NCBI GenBank assembly: GCA_016508695.1
Contig: VNKQ01000016.1
Location: 1,054,001-1,118,000, forward strand
Length of the DNA stretch: 64,000 bases
Direction of reading: 5' to 3'
Source of the DNA: Hyphodiscus hymeniophilus
Taxonomy: Eukaryota > Ascomycota > Leotiomycetes > Helotiales > Hyphodiscaceae
The translations under genes were made by a program, and so were the position numbers. Each line of letters starts with the position of its first letter. The stretch's first letter is position 1. The notes under the pieces were generated by a model, which worked only from the letters and a program-made list of their open reading frames with translations, was not told where the DNA came from and made no database searches. Shown one piece after another: positions 10,987 through 23,351 of this stretch.

Positions 10987-12684
10987 GTGCATCATGATAG
11001 CTCACGGGTTGAAACTTACTTGGACACCTCTTTGGGGACTTGTACGGATCTTCTTCCTGAGCTCTGGCTGCTTACTACGGATTGCACATTACGGAAGGGT
11101 TTATGAGCGGTTTTCGCGTGACGTTCTGCATAGGATATCGAGTATCTCGAGTATCAACGGCATCTTGTTCATTCTGATGAGGAACGAATCTCTACGGAGG
11201 TAGTTATGCATCAAATAGAAGATGGGATGGAATCATCAATGAAACTTTTTCCCATCCCTTCAGTGATTTTGATCGGGACACAACCAGCTACTGCGGTTCC
11301 GCTCATGTCGAGCTCCTGTAATCATTATATATGTTTCGCATTCCAGATACAACCGCCAAATCAGTGCATGTATCCAACGCAATTGTATGATTAAAGCAAC
11401 ATCGTCGATTACTTTTTGAATTCTCGAGTAGTTCTCCAGCGATCTCTAGCGGTCTCTCTCTTCGTGTCGGATAATGGGCCTGATCAGCACTGTCTTCTGC
11501 AAAAACTCCCGCATTTTCTTGATTAAGTTGAAGGCAAATATGGAGAGATCTTCGGCCATTATCTTTTCCTGATTTCAATACATCATTGTGACCCAAGTGA
11601 GACGGAATGCGGTCGGCTCTCCAGCTTACTCCACCAGGTACTCTACGACAGTCTCCACTGTACTCCACAAGCCGGCTGCCGCGCTCGTCTTTTCAGGGGT
11701 TGGAGGGTAGGAAGCGCTGCGACTTGGAGATACTCAGATAAGCAGCCCAGAGTGGTATATTATTCCCCGTGTAGCCCGTGATGCCCCTGACCCGCCCTGT
11801 ATTACTGAATTTACTGTAATCGGTGAGCTCAAACTATGGGGCAGTATCCCTGAATCCCTGATTCCCTGTCCATGCCCAAGCTTTCTCCAGGGGTTGACTA
11901 GGGAGATTCAGCCTTACCTGCACTGCTGCCTCCAAGAGAACGGAGCCTACAGCCTGGAGGACTCTGCGTCGAACGGCATGAGTCAAATCGAACAATTTCA
12001 CTGTAGCCTACACTGACTGGGAATATCATCGTCTCCGGTGTGACAATTACCACGATACTTAAGGTCACCACAGATGTGTTGGCTCATTGCAGCACGTCTG
12101 CACACAAAGCAGAGTAGAACTCAGCCTCGTCATCGTGGCACCGATTGTCTCCGCATACGGGGTATCTCGACCTATGATAAGCTTCCTTATCGTCCAGCAC
12201 ACTTCGCAGCCTGCCAACACGATCGACAGCTGCATGAAATAATCTGCATCTCGTCACACCGAAAAGCTGGTGTCTGGCCGTCCTGAAAAACTGCATCATC
12301 TGCGTTTCCTTCTAGCAAACTGCTTCGCGTTGTGATGTGAAGCCGTGCAACCAGGTAAGTGTCTGCTGACCGTTCCTCGATCCGCATCCTCCACAGGCTG
12401 CCTGGTGATTGGGATTTTTCTAGGAGTTACACGCTCCCTGGACAAACATTTCACAAGCAGCTTGCATCCGGTCGTAGTCGTGCTCGAGAGTGTGACTTGG
12501 GGAGATCTAAGCTGACCCCAGTCCAGTGTGATCTATCAACAGCATCTCGAGGATCTGCGAACCCGAATCAATCAAACCCAACGACAGCAACTCGGCGTCT
12601 TGAACGCTCCGCCTGCCTGCGACCTTCCGGGCCCTTCCTACACCCATCCCAACTTAGCTTGCAAAGTTCCGTCAGCGCGCAGTC
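10987..12684. other. Intergenic 1.7 kb
   Basis: Short frames only; the 11303-11668 minus frame (121 aa) has no domain and overlaps the likely 3' region of the upstream gene. The second half should hold the promoter and leader of the AAA ATPase. I see no repeat or RNA gene. Confidence 0.5.
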
Positions 12685-15600
12685 ATGGATACCCCAAGTA
12701 CAAGCAAAAGTGAGCAAGCTACGGAGAGAGACGAAGGCTCGCACGTCGTTGGTGAAGGTAGCGCAAGTACAGAAGCGGACACGAAGCAACGCCAACCTGC
12801 TGAGAAAGTGCCAAAATCAAAGACCACGAAAGCAAAGTCCAGAGATGCACCCAAGAAGGCGGCCAAGTCAAAGTCGAAGAAGGCTAAGGAGGTAGTCAGC
12901 AGTGACAGTGATGATTCTGAAAGCTCGAGCGACTCGGACTCTGGTGTTAGTGATTGTTCATTGAGCGAGTCAGAGGAAGACTCGGAAACAGAGACAGAAA
13001 AGGAAAAGAAGAAGAGAAAGGCGAAAAAGAAGGCGAGGCAAAAGGCCAAAGACAAGAAGAAAGCCAAGTCAAAGAGGAAGGCTAGAAAGGAGGTTCGTCC
13101 TTATCGGTCACATCTCTTGAACGATTGCTGATGTTTTAGCTTACCTTCGATTCCGACTCAGACAGCGAAACCGAATCCGAGGTAGAGACGGACCAAGATT
13201 TGGAGCTCGACGATGACGCCCAAGCCGACCACGATATGCAGATGCTGCTCCTGCAGCAACAAATGCAACGGCAACAGGAGCTTAATGGCACTGGCCTGGC
13301 TACAAATAATTGGGTACTTCCTGGAGGTGGTGGCAGACGCAATCCTGTAGGTGGAGGAGGTGCTCGCGCCCGACTTCAAGCCCGGCGTAATGCGAATAAT
13401 CTCGCCGCCCTAGGTCTCGATCCAGTCAGTCTGAAAAAGGCTAGGAAAGAAAAGAAGGGCAAAAAGAAGCGTGGCAGTAAGCTTGAGTTCAAGAGAGTTG
13501 ATCAACTGTGGGACAGCACAATCCACAACTACAAGTTGACAGATACGGCCGAGGATGAGGAAAGCTCAGAGTATGACCAGTATCTGTTTAATGTCCGAAG
13601 AACCTTTGATTGGGAAGGCAAATTCAAGTAGGTTATTGAACTTCTATTTGCTGTTTCTCTCGATTCCCTGCTAACGAATATCTAGGACTACTGTCGTTGA
13701 TATCAAGAGCAAGCTCATCAAGGAGGCTCTAAATGAGGTTATGGATGGAGTCAAGGGCGTCAGTCTGGTCGAAGAAACTCCATCCGTGGACCCCAATCTA
13801 CTCTTCCTCTATCTTGAAGACCTTCGAAAGTCCTGCAAGGATTTGAAGAATAAAAAGATCACAGAGAAGAAGGGCAAGAAGAAGTTGAAGAAGCGCAATG
13901 AAACCAAACGAAAGCATATCAAAGTACTTATCAAGTACCTCGACAAAGACTACTCCTCCACCAAGAAGACCCTCTATCCTATGCTTGAGTCTGGTATCAT
14001 CACGTTCGATCTTCTATGGGCACTCTATAAGCCAAACACTCTTGCATTCACCACAACCTATGGCTCTGCTGATGAACCTCGTGCATTTAAGATTGAGTTG
14101 GCAGAGAAGGAGTTTAGTTTCATCAAGGGAGAGTGGTACAATATCGAAGGCCGATATCTCGAGTACGATGGCAAGACATGGGGAATGGGTATGTCTTCTT
14201 TATCCGAATCCCTCTCATAGTTTGAACAGTTTGGCTCTATCCAATGCGCAGACGTGCTGACTTCTCTAGGCACAATGGACTGTGATGTTCAAGGTTTCAA
14301 AGGAGCCCGAAAGATCACGAGCTTGAATTGTTATCCTCTCAAATACCACAAGAATGAGCCAAAGCTGCGTGCCGAACTCATTGAAAGAGGGAAGAAATTC
14401 GTTTCTCTCCAAGGCGTCAACTACAAGAGTCACGAGGGTCTTGCATACTACAAGAAGCGTAAACAAATCATCAAGGTCAATATCAACGGTAGAATCATGG
14501 TTGATCCTGCGATCCATCGCCGAATTTTGCCCAACTATAATGTCAGCACCGTCAAACCAAAGGATCCGGATATTCTTGACTCCGATTCAGATGATGATTC
14601 TGACGATGAGGGATGCGGGTGCGGCGATAGGTAAGCTATGAACATTGCAGTCTAATTATATATGCTTACTTCTTTGCAGCTCCGATGAAGGGCATGGTCG
14701 TGGTCTTGAGGAGAGAGAACAGCGAGATGATGAGGAACCCAAAATGAAAATGAAGGTTGTTCTGGACGAGAAGGAACAACCCCAAATCGTCGAAGTCCCC
14801 GTTGATGCGGATGGACAAGAGATTCATGTCGAGAAGCTCGAGGAAGTTCCAAGCAAAATGGTGAATGAAAGGGGCGAGGGCGAAGTTGTTGTGCCCGAGG
14901 AAGATAAGAAGGTTCTACCAACGTTCACGGACGAGGAGTACCTCATTTCTTCTCCTGTGGTGCTCGGCTTTGCGTTTGCCGAGAAACTATGGCTGGAGTT
15001 CACAGTCTCTGGAGTCAAGGATATTACTTGGAATGAGGGTGCCTACGACTCATTGGTTCTTGAAGACAACACCAAAGCCATTGTCAAGGTATGCAAGCTT
15101 CTGCCTAGCCTTCCTAATTTGCTAATATCTTTAGGCACTCGTTGAATCGCACAAATACCATCCTGCGGAAAGCATCGACGATGTCATTCAAGGCAAGGGT
15201 AAAGGTCTCGTCGCCGTCCTGCACGGTCCTCCAGGAACCGGAAAAACCCTCACAGCAGAAGGTATCTCGGAGCTTCTCAAATGTCCTCTCTATATGGTCA
15301 GCGCCGGTGAGCTTGGAACGGACCCCCGCACGCTCGAAGCCGAACTGCAAAAGATCCTAGACATCGCACACGCATGGGGGGCAGTCCTTCTACTTGATGA
15401 AGCAGACGTGTTCCTAGAAAAGCGCACCATTCAAGACATCCACCGCAACGCGCTCGTATCCATCTTCCTGCGCCTGCTTGAATACTTTCAAGGTATCCTA
15501 TTTCTGACCACCAACCGCGTCGAGACTTTCGACGACGCCTTCCAATCGCGAATCCATATTGCATTGAGATATGGCGAGCTAAGCACCAAGGCTAAAAAGG

Positions 15601-15926
15601 CTGTATTCAAGATGTTCATCGAGAGAGTTCGAGTTCTTGAATGCGTCAAGACGATGCCTTTCTCTGAGGAGGACTACAACAGTCTCGCTAGAAATAACCT
15701 GAACGGTCGCCAGGTATGTCCCTCTAGTCTATCCGGCAAAGAACAAAGAAGCTAACTCTCCTCGCAGATCAAAAATACAATCCGCACCGCGCAAGCATTG
15801 GCTGTCAATAATAAGGAGCCTCTCAGCATGGAACACATCAAGCGCGTGCTCGACGTCTCAAACGCTTTTGATCGTGACTTGAAGGGTGGACCAGGCTTCG
15901 AGGATGCCATGCGTGGTTACTTCTAA
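12685..15926 (+). CDS. AAA+ ATPase, fungal DUF7025-type
   Basis: Seven exons (12685-13092, 13140-13627, 13686-14188, 14270-14630, 14680-15088, 15135-15713, 15768-15926) give 968 aa. The first 180 residues are a highly charged tail of Lys-rich and Ser/Asp/Glu-rich runs, followed by a Gln/Gly-rich linker. The middle holds the beta-rich region usual upstream of this ATPase class (ITFDLLWALYKPNT, about 430-600) with a small Asp-rich CGCGD loop. The C-terminal AAA module has Walker A GPPGTGKT at 754-761, Walker B LLLDEAD ending at 814, a sensor-1-like LTTNR and an arginine-containing DDAFQSRIH motif. These proteins are numerous in filamentous ascomycetes and mostly unstudied; the family role is ATP-driven remodelling of unknown clients. 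The tail suggests nuclear or nucleolar location, which is inference. Start chosen at the first ATG in the open frame of exon 1. Confidence 0.9.
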
Positions 15927-17595
15927 TCGCCTCTTCTCTCCGCACGACACCGAATATCCTAATTCAGTCACTCCTTCCAGGCCATAATTTCCTTGAATAT
16001 ACTTCTGCTAAGCTGGGCTGAGCCTCGATCACGTTTTCTTTGGGTTGAACTTGAATCGCATCTGGGTAATGGAGCATGGATGCAAAATAAGCGTGCGCTT
16101 CTTCCCAGATATCCTTTCTTTCTTGCTTGTGTATTATGTATGTTCATGAGAGACGGCCGATCTTGAGGAGCACGGAGTGTTTCGGATGATTGCTAAACTG
16201 AAGTCTTTGCATAGGAAATCGAGCGCAATGAAATTGAACTTCTACTCTTACAGTATCCCATTGTCTTCTGAGCGTGCTTACATGAAAACGCCAAAAGCAA
16301 CCCACCTTCAAGTGACGAGTATCAAATATCAATAGCAATTGAATCACGCCACCATAGTCTCTCGGCCTTCCATCTCGAGTCATTGTGGACCCAGAGCAAT
16401 TCCCAACACTTCAATTCCCGAAGATCCTAAAGATCAAGCAGGCAGCAGCGATCAGACACTCCCCAACATCCGTTCACAAGCCTAAGTATCACGACCCTTA
16501 GTAACAAAGGTACCCACTAGCAATATCGAGCACCAGCACTCACGAAAGTATTGACTTGAAATAGAGTTCTCCGTCGCTCATGGAATTGATATCCCAAACG
16601 CTCATCCCGTCAACTGCCCTAGCTATAGGAATTCCTTTCCGAGATTTTGATTTCCCTGTCTGGCTGCCTTGCCATGCAGAATGCTGTCTGAAGATACACC
16701 ATGACCATCTTTATCGTTGACCGACCTGTAATAGCTACGGTGTGAGAGTGTCGCTGTCGATGTCAACTTTCGTTGTCGGGACGGATTTTGCTGTCGATGT
16801 TACTGTACCTTTCGCTGTCGAGGTAATCACTGTCGACATGGACTTTTCGCACTCGAGAGATGCACGACGATATAATACGATCTTGTCTACCAGGTTAATG
16901 AAATCTTTCATCTGTACGAGTGCAGGCGGCGTCATGCCCATAATCTGGAGACTTTTGCACCCGAATGTCAAACTGTAACACTTCTTTGCTTCAACTCTCG
17001 CCTCGCGACAAACATATATATATATATGTATATATATCTGTATGGTTGATGGGTGAGCGAGTTATTGGTCCTGGTTTGGTTCGAATCAATACAGGTGGAA
17101 TGCATCACATGAGACAGTCGCTACTTTGGACCCGGACTAACTCTTTGTCCTCAAGAAGTAATTGATGTCTCAGCTTTTGTAATGGACTTCGATGGATGCA
17201 AGTCGGCCCCAAAGCAGACTGCTCATGCGAATAAATTTGTGTGAGTTGGTTGTGATGTGGACCAGAAGTTACCTGCTGTAAAAGGGGCTTTATGGCCATT
17301 ACACAGCCTGCAGAAAGCTACAGTAGGTCTTGCAAGTAATGTGAGTCAATGTTCCAGCAACCGAGGGACGAATACACTATACCCATATGACTTCCAACAG
17401 AATTGAGCAATTAGCACGTCGTATACTTGCTACCATGGAAGTAGATACTTGCGAGGTATGGGAATAGTGGAGGGAATCTGAATTTTGATACAAAATCGAA
17501 ATCTACACGCTAAGAGTCTCCGATTGCCTGACCCGTCCAGAATCCGGTGTAGTTCATTAACCCACCTTCAACTCTTCAGGTAACTTCATCCGTAT
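15927..17595. other. Intergenic between convergent genes
   Basis: The AAA ATPase and malate dehydrogenase genes end towards each other across 1.67 kb. Only short domain-less frames are present. A TA dinucleotide run lies at 17014-17038. Confidence 0.5.
17014..17038. repeat. TA microsatellite
   Basis: About 25 bases of alternating A and T interrupted once by a G. It sits in the convergent intergenic stretch, with no gene attached. Confidence 0.85.
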
Positions 17596-18793
17596 CTATT
17601 TTCCTGGGTTCTCGGCAACGAAAGCAACACCCTTGCTGATGTTCTGCAGGGACAACGTAGTCAGCATTGGTCATTTTCAAAGGAGTGAATTCTTGGGAAT
17701 AACTACCTTCTTCAAGTCCGCCAAGCAAGCGTCCAAAAGCTTCTGCTCCTCTCCAGAAAGCTTTCCAACATCGTGGATCTTCTCAACACCGTTGGGTCCC
17801 AACTCGACCTTGGAGGCAAAGAAGTCAATGCCTTGGTCCTTGTACAATGGGCTGTCGACGAAAGTAGGCTCAACGACACCCTTCTCTCCTTGTGCGGCCT
17901 TCAACAGACTCTCAGCAAAGCGAGCACCAGCCATAGCCATGGATAGAGTGGCAGATCCAGCACCATCCTTAGCCTTGACGACCTCATCACCACCGAATTG
18001 CACACGGTTGAGCAGAGTTGCATCACCGACGAGATCGGGGTGCGAGGACTGCGAGAAGAGGGGAACAATGGTGACACCAGAGTGTCCACCAATAACAGTA
18101 ATATTCTCATCAACTGGGTCGGTGTTCTTGAGCTCGGAGACAAAGCGGGATGCGCGGACAACGTCGAGTGTGGTAACACCGAACAGGCGCTTGGGGTTGT
18201 AGACTCCCTTGGCCTTGAAGATCTCGGCGACGATGGGGACGGTGGAGTTGACGGGGTTAGAGATGACGAGAATGTTGGCATCTGGAGCAGACTCAGCAGC
18301 AGCCTTGGCGAGGTCACGGACAATCGAGGCGTTGGTGTTGAAGAGGTCGTCGCGGGTCATGCCGGGCTTTCGAGGGACACCGGCTGGGATGAGAACGATT
18401 TCGGCACCCTTCAAAGCAGATGCTAACCCAGTGGGTGTTGGGTCATATCCGGTAACCTTGCTCTTGGTATTGATGTGAGAGATGTCGGCTGCGACACCTG
18501 AGGAAGATAGAAGTTAGTTGTAGATCTCTCTGGTTGGGAGACTTTTTCACATACCTGGACCACCTCGAATATCATACAGCGCGAGGTCGGTAACTCTAGG
18601 GTTCAGCTTGAGAAGGAGTGATAAAGGTTGTCCAATTCCACCAGCGGCACCAAGAACTGTAACTTTCGAGAGCTATACGTCGTTTTGTCAGTAGCTGAGC
18701 CTCGGCGATAGTCGGAGACCTCACATCTCGTGCAGAAGCTGTGAAAGCTCTGCGCTGGACAGCGCCAGTCAGTGCTCTTCGGGCAGCAAACAT
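17596..18793 (-). CDS. MDH1: Malate dehydrogenase, mitochondrial
   Basis: Four exons (18793-18725, 18672-18555, 18497-17707, 17643-17596) give 341 aa, the usual length. The enzyme interconverts malate and oxaloacetate with NAD in the TCA cycle. The first 23 residues are Arg/Ala-rich without acids until the end, as in a matrix presequence. The NAD-binding loop GAAGGIGQP begins at residue 31; GVPRKPGMTRDDLF holds the mobile-loop arginines, LFGVTTLDVVRASRFV the second Arg set and the Asp of the relay, and IGGHSGVTIVPL the catalytic His. The last exon encodes only 15 residues, ending VAENPGK. Everything needed for activity is present. A peroxisomal isoform is less likely because there is no C-terminal SKL-type signal. 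Confidence 0.96.
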
Positions 18794-19297
18794 TGTGATA
18801 GATTTATGAAGGATTTCGAGAGGGGAGACTTCGAATTGATTGTTGGAGATGGACGTCGGAGGAAGGGAACTGATTCAATTGAAAGTTTGCGGAGAGCTTG
18901 GAAAAGAGAGCTACCGGCTGGCTTGGGGAACTAAAGCGTGAATGCCTCGTATCTGAGGCCGAAATATCCAGAAGAGACAAAACCCGCTACGAACCCACTA
19001 CAGAAACTTTATTCCGTCCGCTTAGCCGATAGCTCTGAGAAACATCTAAAAAATAGTGTTTATCTTCAGGATCTTTCAGACAAGAAGTGTTATTTTTACC
19101 TACAAGAAGGGTATCAGTTGTACGGAGTAACGTGCCCGAGCTTTCACATCCCGACCTATTCCCGTAACAAACCCAGCTTCAGCCGCACCAATCGCTGCTT
19201 CGCACAGAATGAAAGCTACGGCGCTGATGAGAAGTTGAGCGAGTGAATTTAAGAGATTCATGGGAAAGTCATTTTTCCATAAATAGTTGCTACTATC
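18794..19297. other. Intergenic: MDH promoter
   Basis: This 0.5-kb stretch lies between the start of malate dehydrogenase and the end of the MFS gene. A 102-aa plus-strand frame begins with GTG and has no domain. It should hold the malate dehydrogenase promoter. Confidence 0.5.
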
Positions 19298-21047
19298 TCA
19301 AAGCATAAACTTGAAAGGAACCCGTGATGGTTTGGAAACGAAGGTATCCGACTCCTCTCCAATCTTGCCATAAGCCACGGTTGTCCCTCTATTCTTCCTA
19401 CTCAAATAGAAGCGCAAGAACAATGATAGAAAGGCAACCAACACCATGGCAGCAGCGCAGATTGACATGCCACTGAGGTAGAGCGGAGCATCACGCTCAG
19501 GATACAATCTCGTCCCAACCAGAGGTCCACATTGACCAATGAGCTGCAGCATCGCAAACCCGGTGCCTTGTTTCGATTCTGATTCCTGGTTGTTGATAGT
19601 CCATGTAATGATAATGGTAATCACACTGAAAAATCCAATGGCAGCGGGGTACAGACCTGCGTATCGCCACCAGGTTCCCCATCCTCGGGCTCCAGCCAGG
19701 GCTATGAACGAGTATCCAAATGCTGAGAGGAGGGCGTGAAAGCAGACGAATATGCTGCGATTCTGCATGCGATCAGAAAGCCAGGCCGTAAGGATTACGA
19801 CGAAGAATGAGGCCAGGTATGGAGGAGCGGATAATGCTTGGGATACCAGCACTGTATGACCCATTTCATGGATAATGGTGGGAAGAAAGACTGGCATCGA
19901 AGAAAAAGCCATGTTAGTGAAGAAAAACATGAAGGCTGTGAGGTAGCTCTTCGGGTCTGTGATCGTTTCAAGCATCTCCCGAAGCTTGAGCCCGCCTTTG
20001 CCAGTGTGCTCACGAGGGTCTTTCTCTTTGCGAAGTCGCAGGCGAGCTACTTTCTTCTCCCGTCTTGTGAGATAACTAGCCGTTCCCGGGCTGTCCGCTA
20101 TTTTATGCCAGGCTATCACAGCAACGAGGACGCTGGGAAACCCTTCAATGAGAAAGAGTAGTCGCCATGGAGCAATGGGACAGTATGTCCCAATTTTGAT
20201 GATCACCCATGCCAGTGTACTTGCGAAAGACGTTGCCAGAGGCGCCGCAGATATAAAAAACCCTGTCCTAAGTGCCAGCTCTTCACGCTTGAAGAAAAAT
20301 GACAGATAGAATGGTATACCAGTGAAGCCAGCTTCTCCGATTCCTAACAGTGTTCGTAGTACAAGCAAGCCCGCAAAGGATGTGGCAACTGATTGCAAGG
20401 ACGCAGTAATTCCCCAGGATAGCACGATAGCTGTGACATATATATGGGCAGGTATCAACTTCCATAACACGCTCATCCATTCGAAGCAAATATATGCGAC
20501 GTAAAAGACTGTGAGAACCCATTCGTAGCGTGTAGAGTCGAGATCGAGATCTAAATCAAGACCAGCAATTCTGGCATTCCCAATGTCTAGGTGTGTCAGC
20601 AGCAGTCATAGCGCAACGGTGTGGGAACGTACTAGATCTGTCCAAGAAAGATAGCATGTACAGTAGTGCAACGAATGCCACCAGATTGCGATCGAACTTC
20701 CTCACCACAGCCCTCTCCTCATCTGGCGTATATAGTTGGTACGACTGTGTAGTCGATGCGCTGCCTCTGCGATGTCCATTATCCCTGTACCCCACACCGT
20801 CCGCTTCATCGTCCTCACTTTCTTCGAGCTCTCTGCGTTTCTCGGCATCCTTCCCGCGAGGGCGTAATTTGAAGCTTTCGCCAAGTTCGCCGTCGCCAAT
20901 CTCTAGGTCGGAGTCATCGAAGTCCGAATTGGGCGTCAGCCGTGTATGCGCATTAGAGGTCGAGCTTGAGTTTGGAGATGGTTCATCATCCCGAGGCATT
21001 TCGTCTGATGTTTTAAGAGGCACAAAGTGTGATGCGTTCGATGCCAT
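19298..21047 (-). CDS. MFS transporter, Dal5/Tna1-like anion:cation symporter
   Basis: Two exons (21047-20633, 20586-19298) give 567 aa. The first 115 residues are an acidic, Ser-rich cytosolic tail; then KFDRNLVAFVALLYMLSFLD starts TM1, followed across the intron by the family signature RSNIGNARIAGL. Twelve hydrophobic segments can be counted in two halves with a long charged central loop (KKVARLRLRKEKDPREHTGK). LLGIGEAGF..IPFYLSFFF is the usual second signature of the Dal5 group, which carries allantoate, nicotinate, pantothenate or small peptides with protons across the plasma membrane. The substrate cannot be told from sequence. No metabolic partner gene lies nearby. The N-terminal tail is longer than in Dal5 and may be a regulatory or sorting region (inference). 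Confidence 0.9.
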
Positions 21048-21645
21048 GGTGAGGCATGAAGCTGGGTTTAGGTCGGAAGATCATTGAATTGATTCATGAG
21101 GGGTACTTATCGGAGAGAACCGTTGCCCTGCAAGATCATAATTGTAGATGTTTCTAGGGCGATTTCAGTGGTTGCGCATCCGGCGTTGTAGGTCGACTCC
21201 GATCACCGTTCTCGTCAATTGCCAGCCCACGTGGCTCCTCCCCTATTTCCTTTGGTTCCCTCGTTCCGAAAACGGAAATAAACCAAACAAATAACAATGT
21301 TTCACTGAAAGGCAAAAATCGTTTGTGTAAACAAAGGCTCACATAGCAGATTAACCACGTATGTAAAGTCAAGGGCGAGCATTCAAATAATCTCCGAGAG
21401 GAGATGCAAGATAACGTACAAGATTTCCTTCATTACTCGAACTCTTCATTGTTCTTAATGAACCTTGAAATATGAAAATAAAAGACTAGGCTACCACATA
21501 TGCCATCCCACGCTGCATGCATTCGTTTCGCCATGAGAGAAATACCGGAGGCAAAATACAAATCGAAATATCCCAACAAGAAAAGAAAAGAACCAAATAC
21601 CAACGACAGATACTTCAACATACTCGATTCACATCCATCTTGCAC
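21048..21645. other. Intergenic 0.6 kb
   Basis: Between two leftward genes; it should hold the MFS promoter and the 3' region of the Cys/His-rich gene. No element recognised. Confidence 0.5.
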
Positions 21646-23351
21646 TCAATCCGTCGAAATTCTGAGAGTCGTAACTCCACCAACAGATTTTGATACGAAA
21701 GCCCGGCCACCTTTTGTGCGCTTCTTTCTCGCTGCTTGTTTTCCAGTCGGGACCACAGACCATGCTTGTTTAGCCTCTCTGAGTTGCTCTTCCTCAACAA
21801 CAGGATATGCTTCTTTGACGGAGAAATCATATGCATAACTTCCATGAGGGTCATCATCAGCGAGCTTCTCAGTTGACTGTCCTTCCGTAACCACCTTGTC
21901 TGCTGTTCCGAGGCTCGCTCCGTTGTTATCGGACTCAGCAAAGGAGTACCGGGCAGTTGTTTTGTTGGCGTCTTTCTTCTGACCCGTTGCCTAATGAGTG
22001 TTAAATTAGTGGGGGGGGGAGAGGGGGATTGGGAGTCTATCTTTGGGATGTTACATACCCAATCGAAGTCCTCTTTTCGCTCCGCAATAGCTTGCCATGC
22101 ACTTTTGCCTGCCCATCTCCAGAAAGCTTCGGTCCTTATGTGACTCTCAACATTTTCTTGCGCAAGAATGGCAAAGTCATGTGTGATAGCAGCAAAAAGC
22201 TTGGAGACCAGTTCTTTTCTCGCCACAGAATTTTTCAGGGGGTTGACTTCTACATTCAATCGGAAAAAGATCTGGGGATCCAGACCGCGAAAAGGATCGT
22301 TCGAAGATTCGTTGCCAGAGAACTTTTGTGAACCTCCGCGATAGCGTTGGTGCTTCGTTGTTGTTGAGCTTTTTTTGACACTCCGTCTTTGTCTTGGAGT
22401 CATGGCGGCGGTAGGGGTACTTGGCTTCTTGACACTCAAATTTGCCTTGTGGTTGACGACATCTTCAATCTCTTCGACTTCCAGAACGGGGTCTTCAATT
22501 TCTGGCTGCTTGTTGTGGTAGACATAGGTATTGTACCAGCCGCCTTTTGTTTCATGGATGGTGAGATGAAGAGCCTCGCTAACAAAATCGATGTCTTCTT
22601 TCGAGAAAGCCTCAACATTTTGCTTCCTGCTGGCAAAGCCCAGGCCCATTTTTTTTGCCTTCTTTCTTTCACTCCGTTTCATTCTAGTTCCATTACCCTC
22701 TCCGCAGTCAGAGCCGACTTCGCTGGTTGTTGTCGTCGATGTGGCAGAGGAATGAGCAGAACCTCGGCAAGATTTACCCAAAGACAGATCATCGCAGCGA
22801 GTTTGGTCGGGATTTTGGATCTCATCCAGGGCGTTTATCTTTCGAATGAGGATCAAGATCTCTTTGTGTCGATTGTGATGCATTTCGTCCGCATGGTTAC
22901 ATCTGTATCGGCGATCAGTCAACGAATAGAGAATATAAAATGACATACTTACCCGAAGCACTCATGAGATCGGCCTATACAGCAATTGTACAATTGTTAT
23001 TCAAGTGTTCCTCGTTTAAAGGGGACTTTACACCTAGAGCTCATACCAATGAAATGTAACTGTTGATGAAAACGATAACACGGCTCCACATGCTTGCCCA
23101 GGCAAGATGATTTCGCTCTGGAGTCTGGGAAGATGATCAGCAATGTAAGAAAAAATGATGTGGAGAGACTTACTATGGAGAGGAGTCGCACAAATTCCAC
23201 AGTGGTGTTCTGTTATAAGTAAGTAGGGAAGTTTCCAAGAGTTGTTTTTTGAATCTTTGGTTCACTTGCCTAAGCCAGGAGAATCGTCCCATCGGAAGAG
23301 ATCTTTGCCCTTGAAGAGCCTCGATTCGGGAGCAATGATAGCCCAATTCAT
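21646..23351 (-). CDS. Cys/His-rich hypothetical protein, zinc-binding N-terminus
   Basis: I join six exons (23351-23270, 23209-23174, 23124-23047, 22974-22953, 22902-22059, 21990-21646) for 468 aa. The N-terminal 90 residues, pieced from exons as small as 22 and 36 nt, bring together HHCGIC, a CLGKHVEPC stretch, FIGRSHECFGC and HADEMHH: several Cys/His pairs with zinc-finger spacing. Downstream are a basic KRSERKKAKK nuclear-type signal, Ser/Thr-rich linkers, a conserved-looking FFRLNVEVNPLKNSVARKEL segment with the start of a helix bundle, and a basic GKQAARKKRTKGGRAF patch near the end. I recognise no named family; a nuclear role is inference. The first intron must use a GC donor to reach the Cys-rich frame; the nearby GT donor leads to an early stop. 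The true start could lie further upstream. Confidence 0.65.
22011..22019. repeat. Poly-G run inside an intron
   Basis: Nine G in a row followed by a further G-rich stretch, within the last intron (22058-21991) of the Cys/His-rich gene. Read on the coding strand it is a C-rich pyrimidine tract just before the CTAAT-like branch site and CATTAG acceptor. Confidence 0.8.
23210..23269 (-). other. GC-AG intron required by frame
   Basis: The donor TTAG|GCAAGT is the extended GC-AG consensus; the acceptor is TAACAG. With this donor the next exon reads EHHCGIC; with the GT four bases on it reads into a stop after a dozen codons. Confidence 0.7.

Noticed and set aside
11303..11668. 121-aa minus-strand frame
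   Set aside because: No recognisable domain or signal; lies in the expected 3' region of the gene ending at 10986.
17070..17100. GGTTCGAATC motif resembling a tRNA T-loop
   Set aside because: The flanking five bases on each side do not pair and no D-arm or anticodon arm precedes it.
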